Assembly (NCBI RefSeq): GCF_008254045.1
Contig: NZ_CP042425.1
Span: forward strand, 5,394,001 to 5,458,000
Length of the DNA stretch: 64,000 bases
Direction of reading: 5' to 3'
Source: Limnoglobus roseus
GTDB lineage: Bacteria > Planctomycetota > Planctomycetia > Gemmatales > Gemmataceae
The notes under the pieces were generated by a model. The model was not told the DNA's origin, made no database searches, and saw only the letters and a list, made by a program, of their open reading frames with translations. Positions 25,184-34,752 of this stretch are shown here, one piece after another. A program made the translations under genes and the position numbers. The first letter of the stretch is position 1. Every line of letters starts with the position of its first letter.

Positions 25184-25366
25184 CGGCCCGGCGACGGGGT
25201 TCGGCCCCGTGCCGCAGTCGTGGCAAGCAGCGAGTGCCTGGGGCAGTCCAAGCCTCTCGTTGCGTGAGGTCTGCCCCTAACCGCCGCCGCCCGTCCCCTG
25301 GGGGAATTGACCCGGGCGAGCGGGCCGCGACTTGTGGGCCGGCCTGCGTCAGTGGCCAACCCTCAC
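25184..25366 (-). repeat. Dispersed repeat, copy B (reverse orientation)
   Basis: Reverse complement of the same repeat as 22822-22989 and 40355-40541. The conserved stem-loop block (GGCGACGGGG...CCCCGTGCCGC) is at 25188-25216 and the GGTGAGGGTT-like start is at its right end (ACCCTCAC, to 25366). It is closest to copy D. Confidence 0.7.
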
Positions 25367-25486
25367 GTCCTAGACCGCCCCCGGTCCGTTCTCGCGAGAC
25401 GGGCGGACGTTCCCGACGCCATGCGCCCGAACGCCGGATACCACATCCCCGTGGTTTTGCTCACGGGTTCGGATCGAGAGGCCGGG

Positions 25487-25687
25487 ATGACCCAAGACGA
25501 GGCGTTGAAGCTGGCAGGAGAGACGTGGGGGCACACGGCGTTCGCCGAGTCCGTCGTCCGGGACGGGGCGACGGTGTGCGAGGTCGGCGTGATGAGCGCG
25601 TCCGGGCGGACGCGGTACGTCCGCGGGGCTGGCCCGTCGTGGGCGGAGGCGATGGCGGCCGCGGGACTGCCCCCGCACCGGGGGTGA
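25487..25687 (+). CDS. Small hypothetical protein (66 aa)
   Basis: From ATG 25487 with GAGAGG five bases upstream; an in-frame ATG at 25421 would add 22 residues. The protein (TQDEALKLAGETWGHTAFAESVVRDGATVCEVGV..) is a mix of helix and strand ending in a short helix. No family recognised. Convergent with the LuxR-type gene, with only four bases between the stops. Confidence 0.5.
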   Translation: MTQDEALKLAGETWGHTAFAESVVRDGATVCEVGVMSASGRTRYVRGAGPSWAEAMAAAGLPPHRG

Positions 25688-25691
25688 GCCG

Positions 25692-26192
25692 TCACAAGTC
25701 GTTGAACCACCCGCGGCCGGCGGCGTACCGGACGATCTCGACGCGGGTGCGGACGCCGAGCTTTTCCAACGCCCGAGTCTTGTAGGTCTCGATCGTCTTC
25801 ATGCTCACACCCATTTGCTGGGCGATCTGCTTGTTGCTGTACCCGAGGGCGAGGCTCCGGATTACGGCCGTCTCCCGCTCGCTCAACGTGTGGGAGGCCA
25901 GGAAGTGCGTAGGACCGCCGGCCGCGGCGGGGGCCGGGTGGGCGGTTGCGACCACGTCCTCACGCAACCGCCGGCACTCGTCCGCGGCGTGCTGGCAGGC
26001 CCGCAGGATTTTCTCTGCCGCCTGGTCCGCGGCACTCCCGGCGGCGTGCGTCATCCGCAGGATCTCGGCCGTGCCACCGATGACGCCCAACTGTTCGATG
26101 ATGCCGTGCGCCCCTTCGGAGACCCGGCGGGCGACGTCGCCGGGTGGCATTCGGAGGACCATGGGCGTGACGGGGGACACGAATTGGGTCAC
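25692..26192 (-). CDS. LuxR-type HTH transcriptional regulator
   Basis: A 166-residue protein with a GerE/LuxR HTH at about residues 102-160 (LSERETAVIRSLALGYSNKQIAQQMGVSMKTIETYKTRALEKLGVRTRVEIVRYA). The N-terminal 90 residues are helical and are not a receiver or PAS domain; no phospho-acceptor site is visible. It is divergent from the stand-alone receiver gene at 26344 across a 150-base gap, so the two could form a split response regulator, although LuxR proteins usually carry their own receiver. Confidence 0.8.
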   Translation of the reverse strand: MTQFVSPVTPMVLRMPPGDVARRVSEGAHGIIEQLGVIGGTAEILRMTHAAGSAADQAAEKILRACQHAADECRRLREDVVATAHPAPAAAGGPTHFLASHTLSERETAVIRSLALGYSNKQIAQQMGVSMKTIETYKTRALEKLGVRTRVEIVRYAAGRGWFNDL

Positions 26193-26343
26193 GGGAGAAC
26201 TTCGTCAGAAGGGAGGGAATTTTCACGACCGCTTGCACGTTCAGTGCCAGAACGCCACTCGCCCGATTGCCGTGGCGGTAGAGCCACCGGTGTGCTATTA
26301 AGGCACTAGCTCGCCCCGCCGATCGCCCCGGGAGACCGTTCCC

Positions 26344-26751
26344 TTGGCCGACAGCCGATCCCTTTCCGTTCTCATCGTCGACGACAACCCGGACGCGGCC
26401 GACTCGTTGGCCACGATATTGGCTCTCAAGGGGTATCCTGTGCGGACGGCGTATAACGGCCCGGACGCCCTCAAGATGGCGGCCGAGGCCCCGCCCGACG
26501 TCGTCCTGCTCGACCTCCTGATGCCCGGGATGGACGGGTGGGAAGTGGCAAATCACCTCGCGGCCACCCGGCCTCGCCCCGTCATGGTCGCCATCACCGG
26601 GTGCGATGGGGACGTAAACCGTAGCCGGTCGCGGTGGGCGCACATCCCGTTCCACCTCGTCAAGCCGGTCGCCGCCGACGTCCTCGTGGACCTCCTCCGG
26701 TGGGCGACCCGCACCCGGGCCGGCCGCCGACAGTTGGACGGCCTCGCTTGA
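26344..26751 (+). CDS. Stand-alone response regulator receiver protein
   Basis: A 135-residue CheY-like protein. The acidic pair is in LIVDDNPDAADSL, the phospho-acceptor Asp is in DVVLLDLLMPGMDGWEV, the conserved Thr is in AITG and the Lys in HLVKPV. No output domain follows. The start is TTG 26344 with GGGAGA upstream. It would receive phosphate from a histidine kinase elsewhere; the divergent LuxR-type gene is a candidate partner. Confidence 0.85.
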   Translation: MADSRSLSVLIVDDNPDAADSLATILALKGYPVRTAYNGPDALKMAAEAPPDVVLLDLLMPGMDGWEVANHLAATRPRPVMVAITGCDGDVNRSRSRWAHIPFHLVKPVAADVLVDLLRWATRTRAGRRQLDGLA

Positions 26752-26774
26752 CGCCCCAACCCCTACCCGCGAAG

Positions 26775-27029
26775 ATGCCCTCAGTTCCCCAAGTGCACCC
26801 GATCTGTATTCTCTTCCTGTACGCTCCCTTTTCACTGGCCGGATGCTCCGGGAGCAGCTCTCCACCGTCCCCCGGGCAGACGAAGGCTGGAATGGAAGCA
26901 CCGGTCAAGGAGGAAATCAAAAGGCTATTGGACGAAGAGCGAATCGAGAACCAAGAGGCAGCCGACGCTGTCAAGCGTGCCGAAGATCAGAACCGAGCGG
27001 CGAAGCAGAGGGACGAGGCGGCCATGTAG
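26775..27029 (+). CDS. Small lipoprotein (84 aa)
   Basis: From ATG 26775, 24 bases after the receiver gene. The signal peptide ends in the lipobox SLAGC, and a Ser/Pro linker is followed by a charged helix (VKEEIKRLLDEERIENQEAADAVKRAEDQNRAAKQRDEAA) likely to form a coiled coil. It is probably anchored to a membrane and periplasmic. Possibly co-transcribed with the receiver gene. Confidence 0.6.
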   Translation: MPSVPQVHPICILFLYAPFSLAGCSGSSSPPSPGQTKAGMEAPVKEEIKRLLDEERIENQEAADAVKRAEDQNRAAKQRDEAAM

Positions 27030-27061
27030 CCGGCTTACGTGAGAGCACCACAATGACGTGA

Positions 27062-27342
27062 CGGCGGTTAGGGTCGGTCATCGCCCGCGACCCGGTGGGC
27101 GCCGGACTCCTGCTCATCGTCTACGCCCACGAGGTCATCTCCCACGACTAAGACGGGTCGGTCATTCACGAAATCATGCGCCGCGAGGTCGTGACCGAGG
27201 ACGGCCTCGCGGTGAGCGACCACCACGACGGCACCGACACGAGCTTACGAGCAACGACCCCCCGCGGAAGAAGTTCCTGGGCTGGTGACCCCGTTCGCCG
27301 TCGCTCCGGTCCGAGCGAACTGTCGTCCGATGACAGTTCGTA
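27062..27342 (+). pseudogene. Remnant with an internal stop codon
   Basis: One plus-strand frame reads like protein (SVIARDPVGAGLLLIVYAHEVISHD, stop TAA at 27149, then DGSVIHEIMRREVVTEDGLAVSDHH) across an in-frame stop and has no start codon. This suggests a decayed gene fragment. No family recognised. Confidence 0.25.
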
Positions 27343-27388
27343 ATCAATTCGGTTTTATCGCCTATGGGACTCGGCGAGAATGATCGAC

Positions 27389-28072
27389 CTAGATCACGGA
27401 TCGACGGTCCAGAGACGATCCGTGATCTGTGCCATCTACCGCGAACCGCTCGACGAGATGCCGTGCCCCGCTCACCCCGTGGGCGGCGACGAAGGCGTAC
27501 TCGGCCGGGGTGAGCAATTTGGCCACAAGCAGGGTGGCGGTCCCGATCGGGAGCGGGATCGCCGTGGGGACGGACGGGGTCGGCAGGCCGAGCAAAAACC
27601 CCATCGTCCCGCCCTCGTCCGCCCACGACTCGTACACCGAAGACGCATTGTGTACGCCCATCAGGAACATCCCGAACTTGGCGTACCGGAGGTGAAACCG
27701 GGCGTCGCGGGCGGCTTGGTACGACAACTCCTGGGCCAGTTCGAGCAGCCAACACGGCTCGAGGTCGCGGGTCATCGCGTCCTTCGTGACGAGGGCGACC
27801 TCAATGCCGTGGCCAAGGTTGGGACCGTCGGCGGATGGGAACGGGTCGGTGAGGCCGCTACTCACGATCGTGGTTTGTCCCGCCGTGCGGATACGCTGCC
27901 ACGCCGGCCGGCCGGGCCACGCCGGCTCCTCTCCGAGGACCGGGTTGACGAGCGCAAGCCAGACGTCCGGGTCTGGTTCCCCGAGGGTGTGGAAATACGC
28001 CCGCCGCGCCTCGACGGTGGCGGAGCGTAGGCGATCAAGCTCTCCCGGCTCGCCCCACGCCGCACGCATCAC
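27389..28072 (-). CDS. Suppressor-of-fused (SUFU)-like domain protein
   Basis: A 227-residue soluble protein. TTIVSSGLTDPF, HGIEVALVTKDA and the final PIGTATLLVAKLLTPAEYAFVAAHG stretch follow the order and spacing of bacterial SUFU-like domains, often found in toxin-immunity settings and as stand-alone proteins. The match is by eye and moderate. The region GFLLGLPTPSVPTAIPLP is Pro-rich as in that family's last third. Single gene with no obvious partner. Confidence 0.55.
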   Translation of the reverse strand: MMRAAWGEPGELDRLRSATVEARRAYFHTLGEPDPDVWLALVNPVLGEEPAWPGRPAWQRIRTAGQTTIVSSGLTDPFPSADGPNLGHGIEVALVTKDAMTRDLEPCWLLELAQELSYQAARDARFHLRYAKFGMFLMGVHNASSVYESWADEGGTMGFLLGLPTPSVPTAIPLPIGTATLLVAKLLTPAEYAFVAAHGVSGARHLVERFAVDGTDHGSSLDRRSVI

Positions 28073-28194
28073 CTAGTTCTCCATCGGTCCAATTGCGGTG
28101 GAGTATCGGCCACACCGACAGTTTATCCGAATTCTGAGAGCGCCTTGCGTTTACCCGTTGGCGGAATCCGGCTAACGGGTATTCACCTGCACCC

Positions 28195-28271
28195 TCACCC
28201 CCTCCCCAGCACGCCGTCGACGACCCCGCACCCGCGGGCGTACGGCCCGTCACCCCGGCTGTGGGCGGCGC
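28195..28271 (-). pseudogene. C-terminal relic of an MTEAEW-type gene
   Basis: The minus strand encodes SRGDGPYARGCGVVDGVLGRG and a stop, recognisable as the conserved ending of the family at 18500-19880 (HVRGCWVVD..). The rest of the gene is missing. It adjoins the 57-codon small ORF and repeat copy C. Confidence 0.5.
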
Positions 28272-28274
28272 CGA

Positions 28275-28448
28275 TCAATCGTAACCCTGCCGCCTCGTCT
28301 TGGCCAATTCCCGGGCTTGTTCGGCCTCTTGTTCCGTCCGGGCTTCGCGCTGGGCGGCAAGGGCCGGCGTGATCTCCTCGGGATCCGGCAAGCGGCGCGC
28401 TGTGGATCCTACGGCGAGAGCCAAGAGCAATACGATCTTGCATCGCAT
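28275..28448 (-). CDS. Small secreted protein in repeat unit, copy 1 (57 aa)
   Basis: Starts at ATG 28448: MRCKIVLLLALAVGSTA is a signal-like hydrophobic start, followed by RRLPDPEEITPALAAQREAR and a Glu/Gln/Ala-rich helix ending RQGYD. An almost identical ORF lies at 40166-40339; the proteins differ at three positions (E/D, T/A, R/K), all conservative. Conservation of frame and length in two copies supports translation. No function known. Confidence 0.5.
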   Translation of the reverse strand: MRCKIVLLLALAVGSTARRLPDPEEITPALAAQREARTEQEAEQARELAKTRRQGYD

Positions 28449-28463
28449 AACCCGCCTCGGGAA

Positions 28464-28656
28464 GGTGAGGGTTGGCCACTGGCGCGCGCCGGCCCCCAAG
28501 TCGCGGCCCGCTCGCCCCTGCATAAGGTACAGCCAGGACAGACAGCGGTGGTTAGGGACCGACCTCGCCAACGAGAGCTTCGGCCGACCCCTGGCACTGG
28601 ACGCTTGCCACGAATGCGGTCGGGGTGAGACGGCCGAATCCCGTCGCCGGGCCACC
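28464..28656 (+). repeat. Dispersed repeat, copy C
   Basis: Starts GGTGAGGGTTGGCCACTGGC and ends GTCGCCGGGCCACC. It is preceded by the 57-codon small ORF (as is copy D). Its stem-loop block is partly degenerate (CGGTCGGGGTGAGACGGCC..). Similarity to copy D continues for a further ~50 bases (GGTGGACT.GA.TC....CGATTCCC.TACC). Together with flanking DNA it fills 28449-28882, where no gene is seen. Confidence 0.7.
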
Positions 28657-28882
28657 GCATGGGTGGACTTGACTCAGGGACGATTCCCATACCGGCGGAC
28701 CCCGACTGGCTTGCCCGGACGGGAGTTCCCCGGCAGCATGGGCACCCGGGGTGATCGACGACAAGGCAGCGGCGAGGCGTGCGCTTGGCTCGATTCTCTC
28801 GACCGAGGCGTAAGGGAGGTGTTCACTCCCCTGACCGCAAGTGCGATCTACTTCCGGATAGGGCACAGTCTGAAAAAATGCC

Positions 28883-30721
28883 TCACGTGGCCGGAGTAAC
28901 TTCCGAGCACTTCACCAGCTCGGCGAACAGGCCGTTCTGCGAGATCAGATCGGTGTACGACCCCGTCTCTACAACACGCCCGTCGTCGAAGACCAAGATG
29001 CGGTTGGCGTCCACGAACGTGCTCAGGCGGTGGGCGACCATGATGACCGTCCGATCCCGCTTGGCCGTGCCGATGGCCCTTTGCACGATCCGCTCGCTGA
29101 TCGGGTCGAGGGCACTGGCGGCCTCGTCGAGGATCAGGATCGGCGGGTTCCGGAGGAGGACGCGGGCCAGCGCCAGCCGCTGCTTCTGTCCGCCCGAGAG
29201 GTTCTGACCCTTCTCCGCGACGGGCGACCGGTAGCCGTTCGGCATCATCACGATCTCGTTGTGGATGGCCGCCAGCCGGGCCGCCTCGTGGACCTCGTCC
29301 TCGGTGCATTCGCGGTCGAGGCCGTACGTGATGTTCTCCCCGATCGTCCCGGCGAAAATGAACGGGTTCTGGCCGACGTACCCGACGAGCTGGCTGATCG
29401 ACTCGCGGGCCACGTCGGCGATGGGCCGGCCCTTCAGCCAGACGCGCCCGGCGTCCGGGTGGAGCAGGCGGGTGAGGACCTTCAGCCACGTCGATTTGCC
29501 GCACCCGGTCTTGCCGGCGATGCCGACCGTCTCTCCGGGGTACACTTCCAGGTTCACGTCCGCCAGTACCACCCGCCGCCCGCCGTCGGGCACCGGGTAC
29601 TCGACCCGCAGGCCTTCAATTTTCACGACCGGCGCGGCCTCCTCCGCCTCCGAGAACGGTTGCGGCCGGGCCGCGAAGGAGCGGTCGAGGGGCATCGCCA
29701 AGAGCCGTTGCAAGTCGAGGACTTGCAGGCTCGCCTCGTGGCCCTCGTCGAGCACGCGGTGGACCTCGTTGAGCGGGGCCATCGCCCCGAGGTAGAGCAT
29801 CGAGAACGTGAGGATGTCGCCGAACGTGATGTCGCCGTGGATGGCGAGGTACGACGCGAACGCGAGCACGCCGACGTGGAACAGCCCTTCCACGAGGGCC
29901 TTGCCCGCCCCGAAGAAGGACATGGCGATGTGGTGGTCGAGTTCCTTGTCCCGCTTGCGGCCGGCCGCCCGGCCGACCCGGTCGAGTTCCCAGGCGTGGG
30001 TGTTGGCCACCCGGATGTAGTCGAGGCCGCCGAGTTGCTCGACGACCGTGCCGTCCATTTCCTCGTGGACCCGCAACAGTTGCAGGCGGACCCGCCGCTG
30101 GGAGATCAGCTGCCAGACGGTCAGGCCGAGCGACAGCGGAATGATGCCGCCCATGGCCAGGCCGAGGAGCGGCTGTTTCGCGACGGCCACGCCGACGGAC
30201 AGGGTGCCGACGATAACGGCGGGGAAGAACTCCAGGAACGACAGCCGCAGGAGCCGCATGTACCCGCCCACGCTGCGAAAGACCCGGCCGTGGAGCGCGC
30301 CGACCTTTTCGTGCGTCAGGGCGGAAAGGTCGGCCTGCATGAGGCGGCGGACCACCTCGACGGTCGTCTCCCGCTCGATCCGGGTGCACGCCTTCTCGAC
30401 GAGGTACCGCCGCACGACGCCCAAGACTTCGCGGGCGAACACGAGGCCGGTTATGCCGGCGAGTAGGACGGCGACCGCCGCGAAGATGGCCGCCCGTGGC
30501 TCGCCCCCCGCGACCCCGGACTGCACCCGGTCCACGATCTTGCCGGACAGCAAGGGGAGCCAGGTGCCCGCGACGCCGGCGAGGGCCATGAGGACGAACG
30601 CCCCTGTCAGGGCGAACTGCTGTCGGCGGGGGACCATCCTCCAGGAGGAGTACGCATTGAGAATGAGTTCGCGAACCTCTTGGCGAAACCGTAAGCCTCG
30701 TCCCGGCCCGTCCGTTGACAT
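28883..30721 (-). CDS. ABC exporter, fused permease and ATPase (MsbA-like)
   Basis: A 612-residue half-transporter. The N-terminal ~340 residues hold the type I exporter membrane domain, with hydrophobic segments from FALTGAFVLMALAGVAGTWL to FGDILTFSMLYLGAMAPL. The ATPase has Walker A GKTGCGKST, Q-loop QNPF, signature LSGGQKQR, Walker B ILILDEAAS and H-loop VAHRLS. It acts as a homo- or heterodimer at the inner membrane and exports a lipid, peptide or drug; the substrate cannot be told from the sequence. The ATG start is 30721, and no partner is adjacent. Confidence 0.9.
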   Translation of the reverse strand: MSTDGPGRGLRFRQEVRELILNAYSSWRMVPRRQQFALTGAFVLMALAGVAGTWLPLLSGKIVDRVQSGVAGGEPRAAIFAAVAVLLAGITGLVFAREVLGVVRRYLVEKACTRIERETTVEVVRRLMQADLSALTHEKVGALHGRVFRSVGGYMRLLRLSFLEFFPAVIVGTLSVGVAVAKQPLLGLAMGGIIPLSLGLTVWQLISQRRVRLQLLRVHEEMDGTVVEQLGGLDYIRVANTHAWELDRVGRAAGRKRDKELDHHIAMSFFGAGKALVEGLFHVGVLAFASYLAIHGDITFGDILTFSMLYLGAMAPLNEVHRVLDEGHEASLQVLDLQRLLAMPLDRSFAARPQPFSEAEEAAPVVKIEGLRVEYPVPDGGRRVVLADVNLEVYPGETVGIAGKTGCGKSTWLKVLTRLLHPDAGRVWLKGRPIADVARESISQLVGYVGQNPFIFAGTIGENITYGLDRECTEDEVHEAARLAAIHNEIVMMPNGYRSPVAEKGQNLSGGQKQRLALARVLLRNPPILILDEAASALDPISERIVQRAIGTAKRDRTVIMVAHRLSTFVDANRILVFDDGRVVETGSYTDLISQNGLFAELVKCSEVTPAT

Positions 30722-30932
30722 GGAATTTCCTGCGTGCGTGAGCGGGTGTCGGGAAAGACGGCAGGGCCTCTAAACGGGGAGGATCTGCTTACGCGGCACC
30801 TCCGCATTTCTGATGCCCCGAGGGCGTAAGGCTCCCGCGTTTCGCTCCTTTCTCGCGAACAACTGTTCCCGTGCCCGTCCCGCGTGAAGTGCGGATTCTA
30901 ACCAGGGAATTCCTCTACGCTGTCCGCTCGCC

Positions 30933-31217
30933 CTAAAATCCTGACCGGTGTGCCGCCCCATGACCGTTCCGCGACTCCTGACACCACACCTGCTCGTCCG
31001 CCGGCACATCGACCAGCTTCTCCCCCTCAATTTGCGTTAGAGTCGGTCCGTGCTCGCTCATCTCGGCCATCAGGCTCTTCACAACCTCCTCAGCCATCAG
31101 CGGGAGCGGTTTCGGGGGAAGAATCATCCTCTTGGTCGTGATGATCTCATCCGCACGGGCGGCCAACTTCGGGTCTTTCTCGGCCGTAGCCCGGACTGCG
31201 GGAAACAGGTGAAACAT
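30933..31217 (-). CDS. Small hypothetical protein (94 aa)
   Basis: A soluble, helical sequence (LFPAVRATAEKDPKLAARADEIITTKRMIL..LMAEEVVKSLMAEMSEHGPTLTQIEGEKLVDVPADEQVW) that looks like genuine protein, unlike the frames around it. The last ~18 residues are less convincing, so the original end may have been altered. Upstream of the ABC exporter on the same strand but 211 bases away. No family recognised. Confidence 0.45.
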   Translation of the reverse strand: MFHLFPAVRATAEKDPKLAARADEIITTKRMILPPKPLPLMAEEVVKSLMAEMSEHGPTLTQIEGEKLVDVPADEQVWCQESRNGHGAAHRSGF

Positions 31218-31452
31218 ACCAGAACCGAGGCCCGCCGAGCTGGGCCCACGCGCGGAGCAACATAGCGATTCCGCAGGGTGGTATCAATTTTCGCGGCGGA
31301 CGGGTCTCCAACGTCGGGCCTCCCCGTAGAAAACTCTGAGGCCGGACGTCGACTCCCCACCTTCGCGTTCGAAATCGAATCGAACGCCCCGGGCCACCTG
31401 AACACGGCCGGCGGTTCTACCGGGCACATGCCCCTCCGGACCCGAGGTTTGC

Positions 31453-34400
31453 TTGACGGACCCCACTCCCAACGCCGCCGACGATGCCCAGGCTTCACCG
31501 GCTCGTGCCGCGTGCGGTGAACACCCCGAGTCGTACACCCCGCCGGTGTTGGGACGGCCCCGCGCGGCCGGGGATTCGGTCGAATGGTCGCGAACTCAGG
31601 TCCAAGCCGTCAAGCCGCAACCGCCCGAACCCGCGGGTTCGACGACCGGCCGGGGGACCGGGACGCCCCGACCGGTCGCACCGGGGCCGTGCGCCAGCCC
31701 GCCGCCCGGGTTCGAGATCGAGCGCGAACTGGGCCGGGGCGGGATGGGCGTCGTCTACCTCGCGAGGCAAGCCGGCTTGAACCGGCCGGTCGCCCTGAAA
31801 ATGCTCTTGGGCGGCGTCACGTCGGCCCCCGCCAAGGCGCGATTCTTGGCCGAGGCGGAGGCGATGGCCGCCGTCCATCACCCCAACGTCGCGCAGGTCT
31901 ACGCCTACGGCGAACACGGCGGCGGCCCCTACCTCGCCATCGAGCTTCTCGACGGCGGCCACCTCGGCGAGCGTTTGGACCGCCTGGACCGCTCCCGCGC
32001 CGAGTTCGCGGTCGAAGTCGCGACGCTCCTGGCCGGCGTGGCCGAGGGGGTGGCCGCGGCCCATGCGGTGGGGGTGGTTCACCGCGACCTCAAACCGGGC
32101 AACGTCCTCCTCGACGAGGCCGGCGGTGTCAAGGTGACGGACTTCGGGCTGGCGAAGCGGGACCGGGGGGTCGACCTGACCACGACCCAGGCGGTCATGG
32201 GGACGCCCGGGTACATGGCCCCGGAGCAGGCCCGAGGGGGGACGAAGTGGGTCGGCCCGACGGCCGACGTCTGGTCCCTCGGTGTCATGCTCTTCGAGGC
32301 CCTGGCCGGCCGCCGGCCGTTCACGGCGGACTCGACGTTTAGCCTGATCGCGGCCGTCGCCGAGGGGAACGCGCCGCGCTTGAGGGCGGTCGCCCCCCGG
32401 GTGCCCGGCGACCTGGCGACCGTGTGCGACAAGTGCCTGGAGAAGGCCGCCGCCGACCGGTACCCGACGGCCGCCGAACTGGCCGGCGACCTGCGGCGGT
32501 TCGCCGCGGGCGAACCGGTCACCGCCCGCCCTCTGCCCGTCCGCCGGCAGATCGCCCGGTGGGTGCGAAAGAATCGCGCCGCCGCCGCCGGGGTTGTGGC
32601 CGCGGCGGTCGCGCTCGTCGGCCTGGGCGTGGGGGGCGTCGCGCTCGCAGCCTACAAGTCCCTGGAAGCCGACCGGGCGAAAGACCAGTTGATCGAATTC
32701 GCCGAACGTGAGAGGGTTCGGGCGGATGTCGAACGGCGGCTGGCCGAGGCCCGGCGGTTGCGCGAATCCGGGCGATTGGACGACGCCCGGGCGGAGTACG
32801 TCGCGCTCCTCGCGTTGGCCGAACGGGGCCAGGCGGCCCCACCTCTTGCCCACGAACTGACCAGTTTGGAGGCCGAACTGGGGGAACGCAAGGCGGCGGG
32901 GGCGGCTCGGGAGGCCCTCGCCCAGTTGCGCCGCTCGCGGGACGAGGCGTTCTTCTTCGCCACGCTCTTCACGGGGAACGACCCGGCCGAGAACCGGGCG
33001 AAGGCGGCCGCCGCGGCCACGGCCGGGCTGGCTCAGTTCCTGACGATTCGGGACCCGCCCCCGGTCCGCCTCGCCGACCCCGGGCGATTCGGCCACCTGT
33101 CCCGGGCAGACCGGGACGAGGCCGCGACCGTCTGCCAGGAACTATTACTCGTCCTCGCCGAAACCCGGCCGGACTGTCTGGCCGCGGCCGACCTCCTGCC
33201 GGGGGGCATTTCGGTCCGGGGCGTGGCGACCCGATTGACCGAACTCAGCAAGAAACGGGGCGACCGCCCGGCGGCCGACGCCTACCAGGCGCGGGCGGCA
33301 CGGCTTACGACCGACCACCCCGCGGATCTGTTCGCGACCGCCCTCGCGGCGTACCGGCGGGACGATCTCCCGACCGCCGTGACCGCGGCGGACGCCGTCG
33401 AGCAAACCGAGTCGAACCACTTTTGGGCGCTGTACCTGGGCGGGGTGGCGCGGGTCCGAAGCGGGGAGATGGGCCGCGCGGCGGAAGCGTTCACGGCGTG
33501 CCTGGCCCTGCGGCCGGACTTTGACCTGGCCCGCGTCTACCGCGCCTTCGCCCACGGCGAACAGATGGCGTTCGCCCGGGCGTTCGCCGACTACGACGCC
33601 GCGTTGGCACGAACCGCCGACCCCCTTGTCCGCTTCCTGGGCCTCAATAACCGCGGCATCCACCGCATGGCCGCCGGCGACTTGGCGGGCGCGGAAGCCG
33701 ACCTGCGCGGGGCCATCGCCCTGCGGCCGACGGTGGCCGCCCCGTACCGATCGTTGGCCACGGCGTGCTGGCGGCGGGGCGATGCCGCGGCGGCCACCAC
33801 CGTACTGACCGAAGCAATCGGCCTGAGTCCGGGAATGTCGGCCTTGTACCTCGACCGCGGCCGTGTGCTGGCGGCCGCACGACCGACGGCCGCCCGGGAG
33901 GACTTCGCGGCGGTGTTGGCGTTAAAGCCCGGCCCGGACGTGGTCGCGGAGACGGAACTGGAGGTGGCGAGACTCGACCGCCGGTCCGCCCCGAAGGCCG
34001 CCCTGGCCGCGGTCGATCGAGCCCTTGCCGCGGTGCCGAACGACCCGGCCGCGCACCGATTGCGGGCGAGCGTGTTGGCCGAGCAGGGGCAATCCGAAGA
34101 CGCGGTCAAGGCGCTGGACGAGTACCTCCGCCTGGCGGGGGCGGCCACGGCCGCCGATTACGTCTTGCAGGCCCTCTTGCAAGCCCAGCAGCGGCGGTAC
34201 CCGGACGCGATCGCGGCCTACACCCTGGCCTTGAACGCCTCGGCCACGCCCGCCGACCGGGCGGTGGCCCGCCTGGGGCGGGCGGGCGTGTACCTGCTGA
34301 CGGACGCCCCGAAGCTCGCCGTCGTGGACTATGAGGCGGTCGTGGCGGCCGACCCGAAGAACGCCGACGCCCGGTGCGGGCGGGCCGAGGCCCGGGTGAA

Positions 34401-34752
34401 GGTCGGCCTCATCGCGGCCGGCCTGGCCGACGCTGAGGAGGCCGCCCGCGGGACGCCGACCGCCCGGCAGTGGTTACTCATCGCGCGAACGCGGGCCCTC
34501 GCCCGGCAGCGGCTCACGACCGAGGCCGGGTTAGCCAAGCAGAACGACCTCCCGGCCGACGACGGCGTGACGGCCCTGGCCGCCGTGGCCGCGGCGGTCC
34601 GCGGGGCCGTGGCGGCAACGCCGGTGGCGGACCGGAACGACTTCTGGCAGGCCCGCGTGAAACCGGACCCGGTCCTCGCGCCCCTGTTGCGGTACGACCT
34701 CTTTCAACAGATCGAGCGTTCACTCGCCGGCCCGCCGGAGCCTTCGCGATGA
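31453..34752 (+). CDS. Membrane Ser/Thr protein kinase with TPR repeats
   Basis: A 1099-residue protein. The Hanks-type kinase domain covers about residues 85-350: glycine loop GRGGMGVVYLARQ, catalytic Lys in VALKMLL, catalytic loop HRDLKPGNVLL, metal-binding DFG in VTDFGLAKRD, and the GTPGYMAPEQA activation segment. A single membrane helix (AAGVVAAAVALVGLGVGGVALAAY, about 377-402) is followed by a coiled region and about 650 residues of TPR-like helical repeats. The kinase is cytoplasmic and the TPR part outside. Start is TTG 31453; a later in-frame start is possible because the first ~80 residues are Pro-rich. Coupled to the next gene. Confidence 0.9.
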   Translation: MTDPTPNAADDAQASPARAACGEHPESYTPPVLGRPRAAGDSVEWSRTQVQAVKPQPPEPAGSTTGRGTGTPRPVAPGPCASPPPGFEIERELGRGGMGVVYLARQAGLNRPVALKMLLGGVTSAPAKARFLAEAEAMAAVHHPNVAQVYAYGEHGGGPYLAIELLDGGHLGERLDRLDRSRAEFAVEVATLLAGVAEGVAAAHAVGVVHRDLKPGNVLLDEAGGVKVTDFGLAKRDRGVDLTTTQAVMGTPGYMAPEQARGGTKWVGPTADVWSLGVMLFEALAGRRPFTADSTFSLIAAVAEGNAPRLRAVAPRVPGDLATVCDKCLEKAAADRYPTAAELAGDLRRFAAGEPVTARPLPVRRQIARWVRKNRAAAAGVVAAAVALVGLGVGGVALAAYKSLEADRAKDQLIEFAERERVRADVERRLAEARRLRESGRLDDARAEYVALLALAERGQAAPPLAHELTSLEAELGERKAAGAAREALAQLRRSRDEAFFFATLFTGNDPAENRAKAAAAATAGLAQFLTIRDPPPVRLADPGRFGHLSRADRDEAATVCQELLLVLAETRPDCLAAADLLPGGISVRGVATRLTELSKKRGDRPAADAYQARAARLTTDHPADLFATALAAYRRDDLPTAVTAADAVEQTESNHFWALYLGGVARVRSGEMGRAAEAFTACLALRPDFDLARVYRAFAHGEQMAFARAFADYDAALARTADPLVRFLGLNNRGIHRMAAGDLAGAEADLRGAIALRPTVAAPYRSLATACWRRGDAAAATTVLTEAIGLSPGMSALYLDRGRVLAAARPTAAREDFAAVLALKPGPDVVAETELEVARLDRRSAPKAALAAVDRALAAVPNDPAAHRLRASVLAEQGQSEDAVKALDEYLRLAGAATAADYVLQALLQAQQRRYPDAIAAYTLALNASATPADRAVARLGRAGVYLLTDAPKLAVVDYEAVVAADPKNADARCGRAEARVKVGLIAAGLADAEEAARGTPTARQWLLIARTRALARQRLTTEAGLAKQNDLPADDGVTALAAVAAAVRGAVAATPVADRNDFWQARVKPDPVLAPLLRYDLFQQIERSLAGPPEPSR

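Noticed and set aside
29030..30466. A 478-codon plus-strand frame opposite the ABC exporter
   Set aside because: Antisense shadow of a gene with all ABC motifs.
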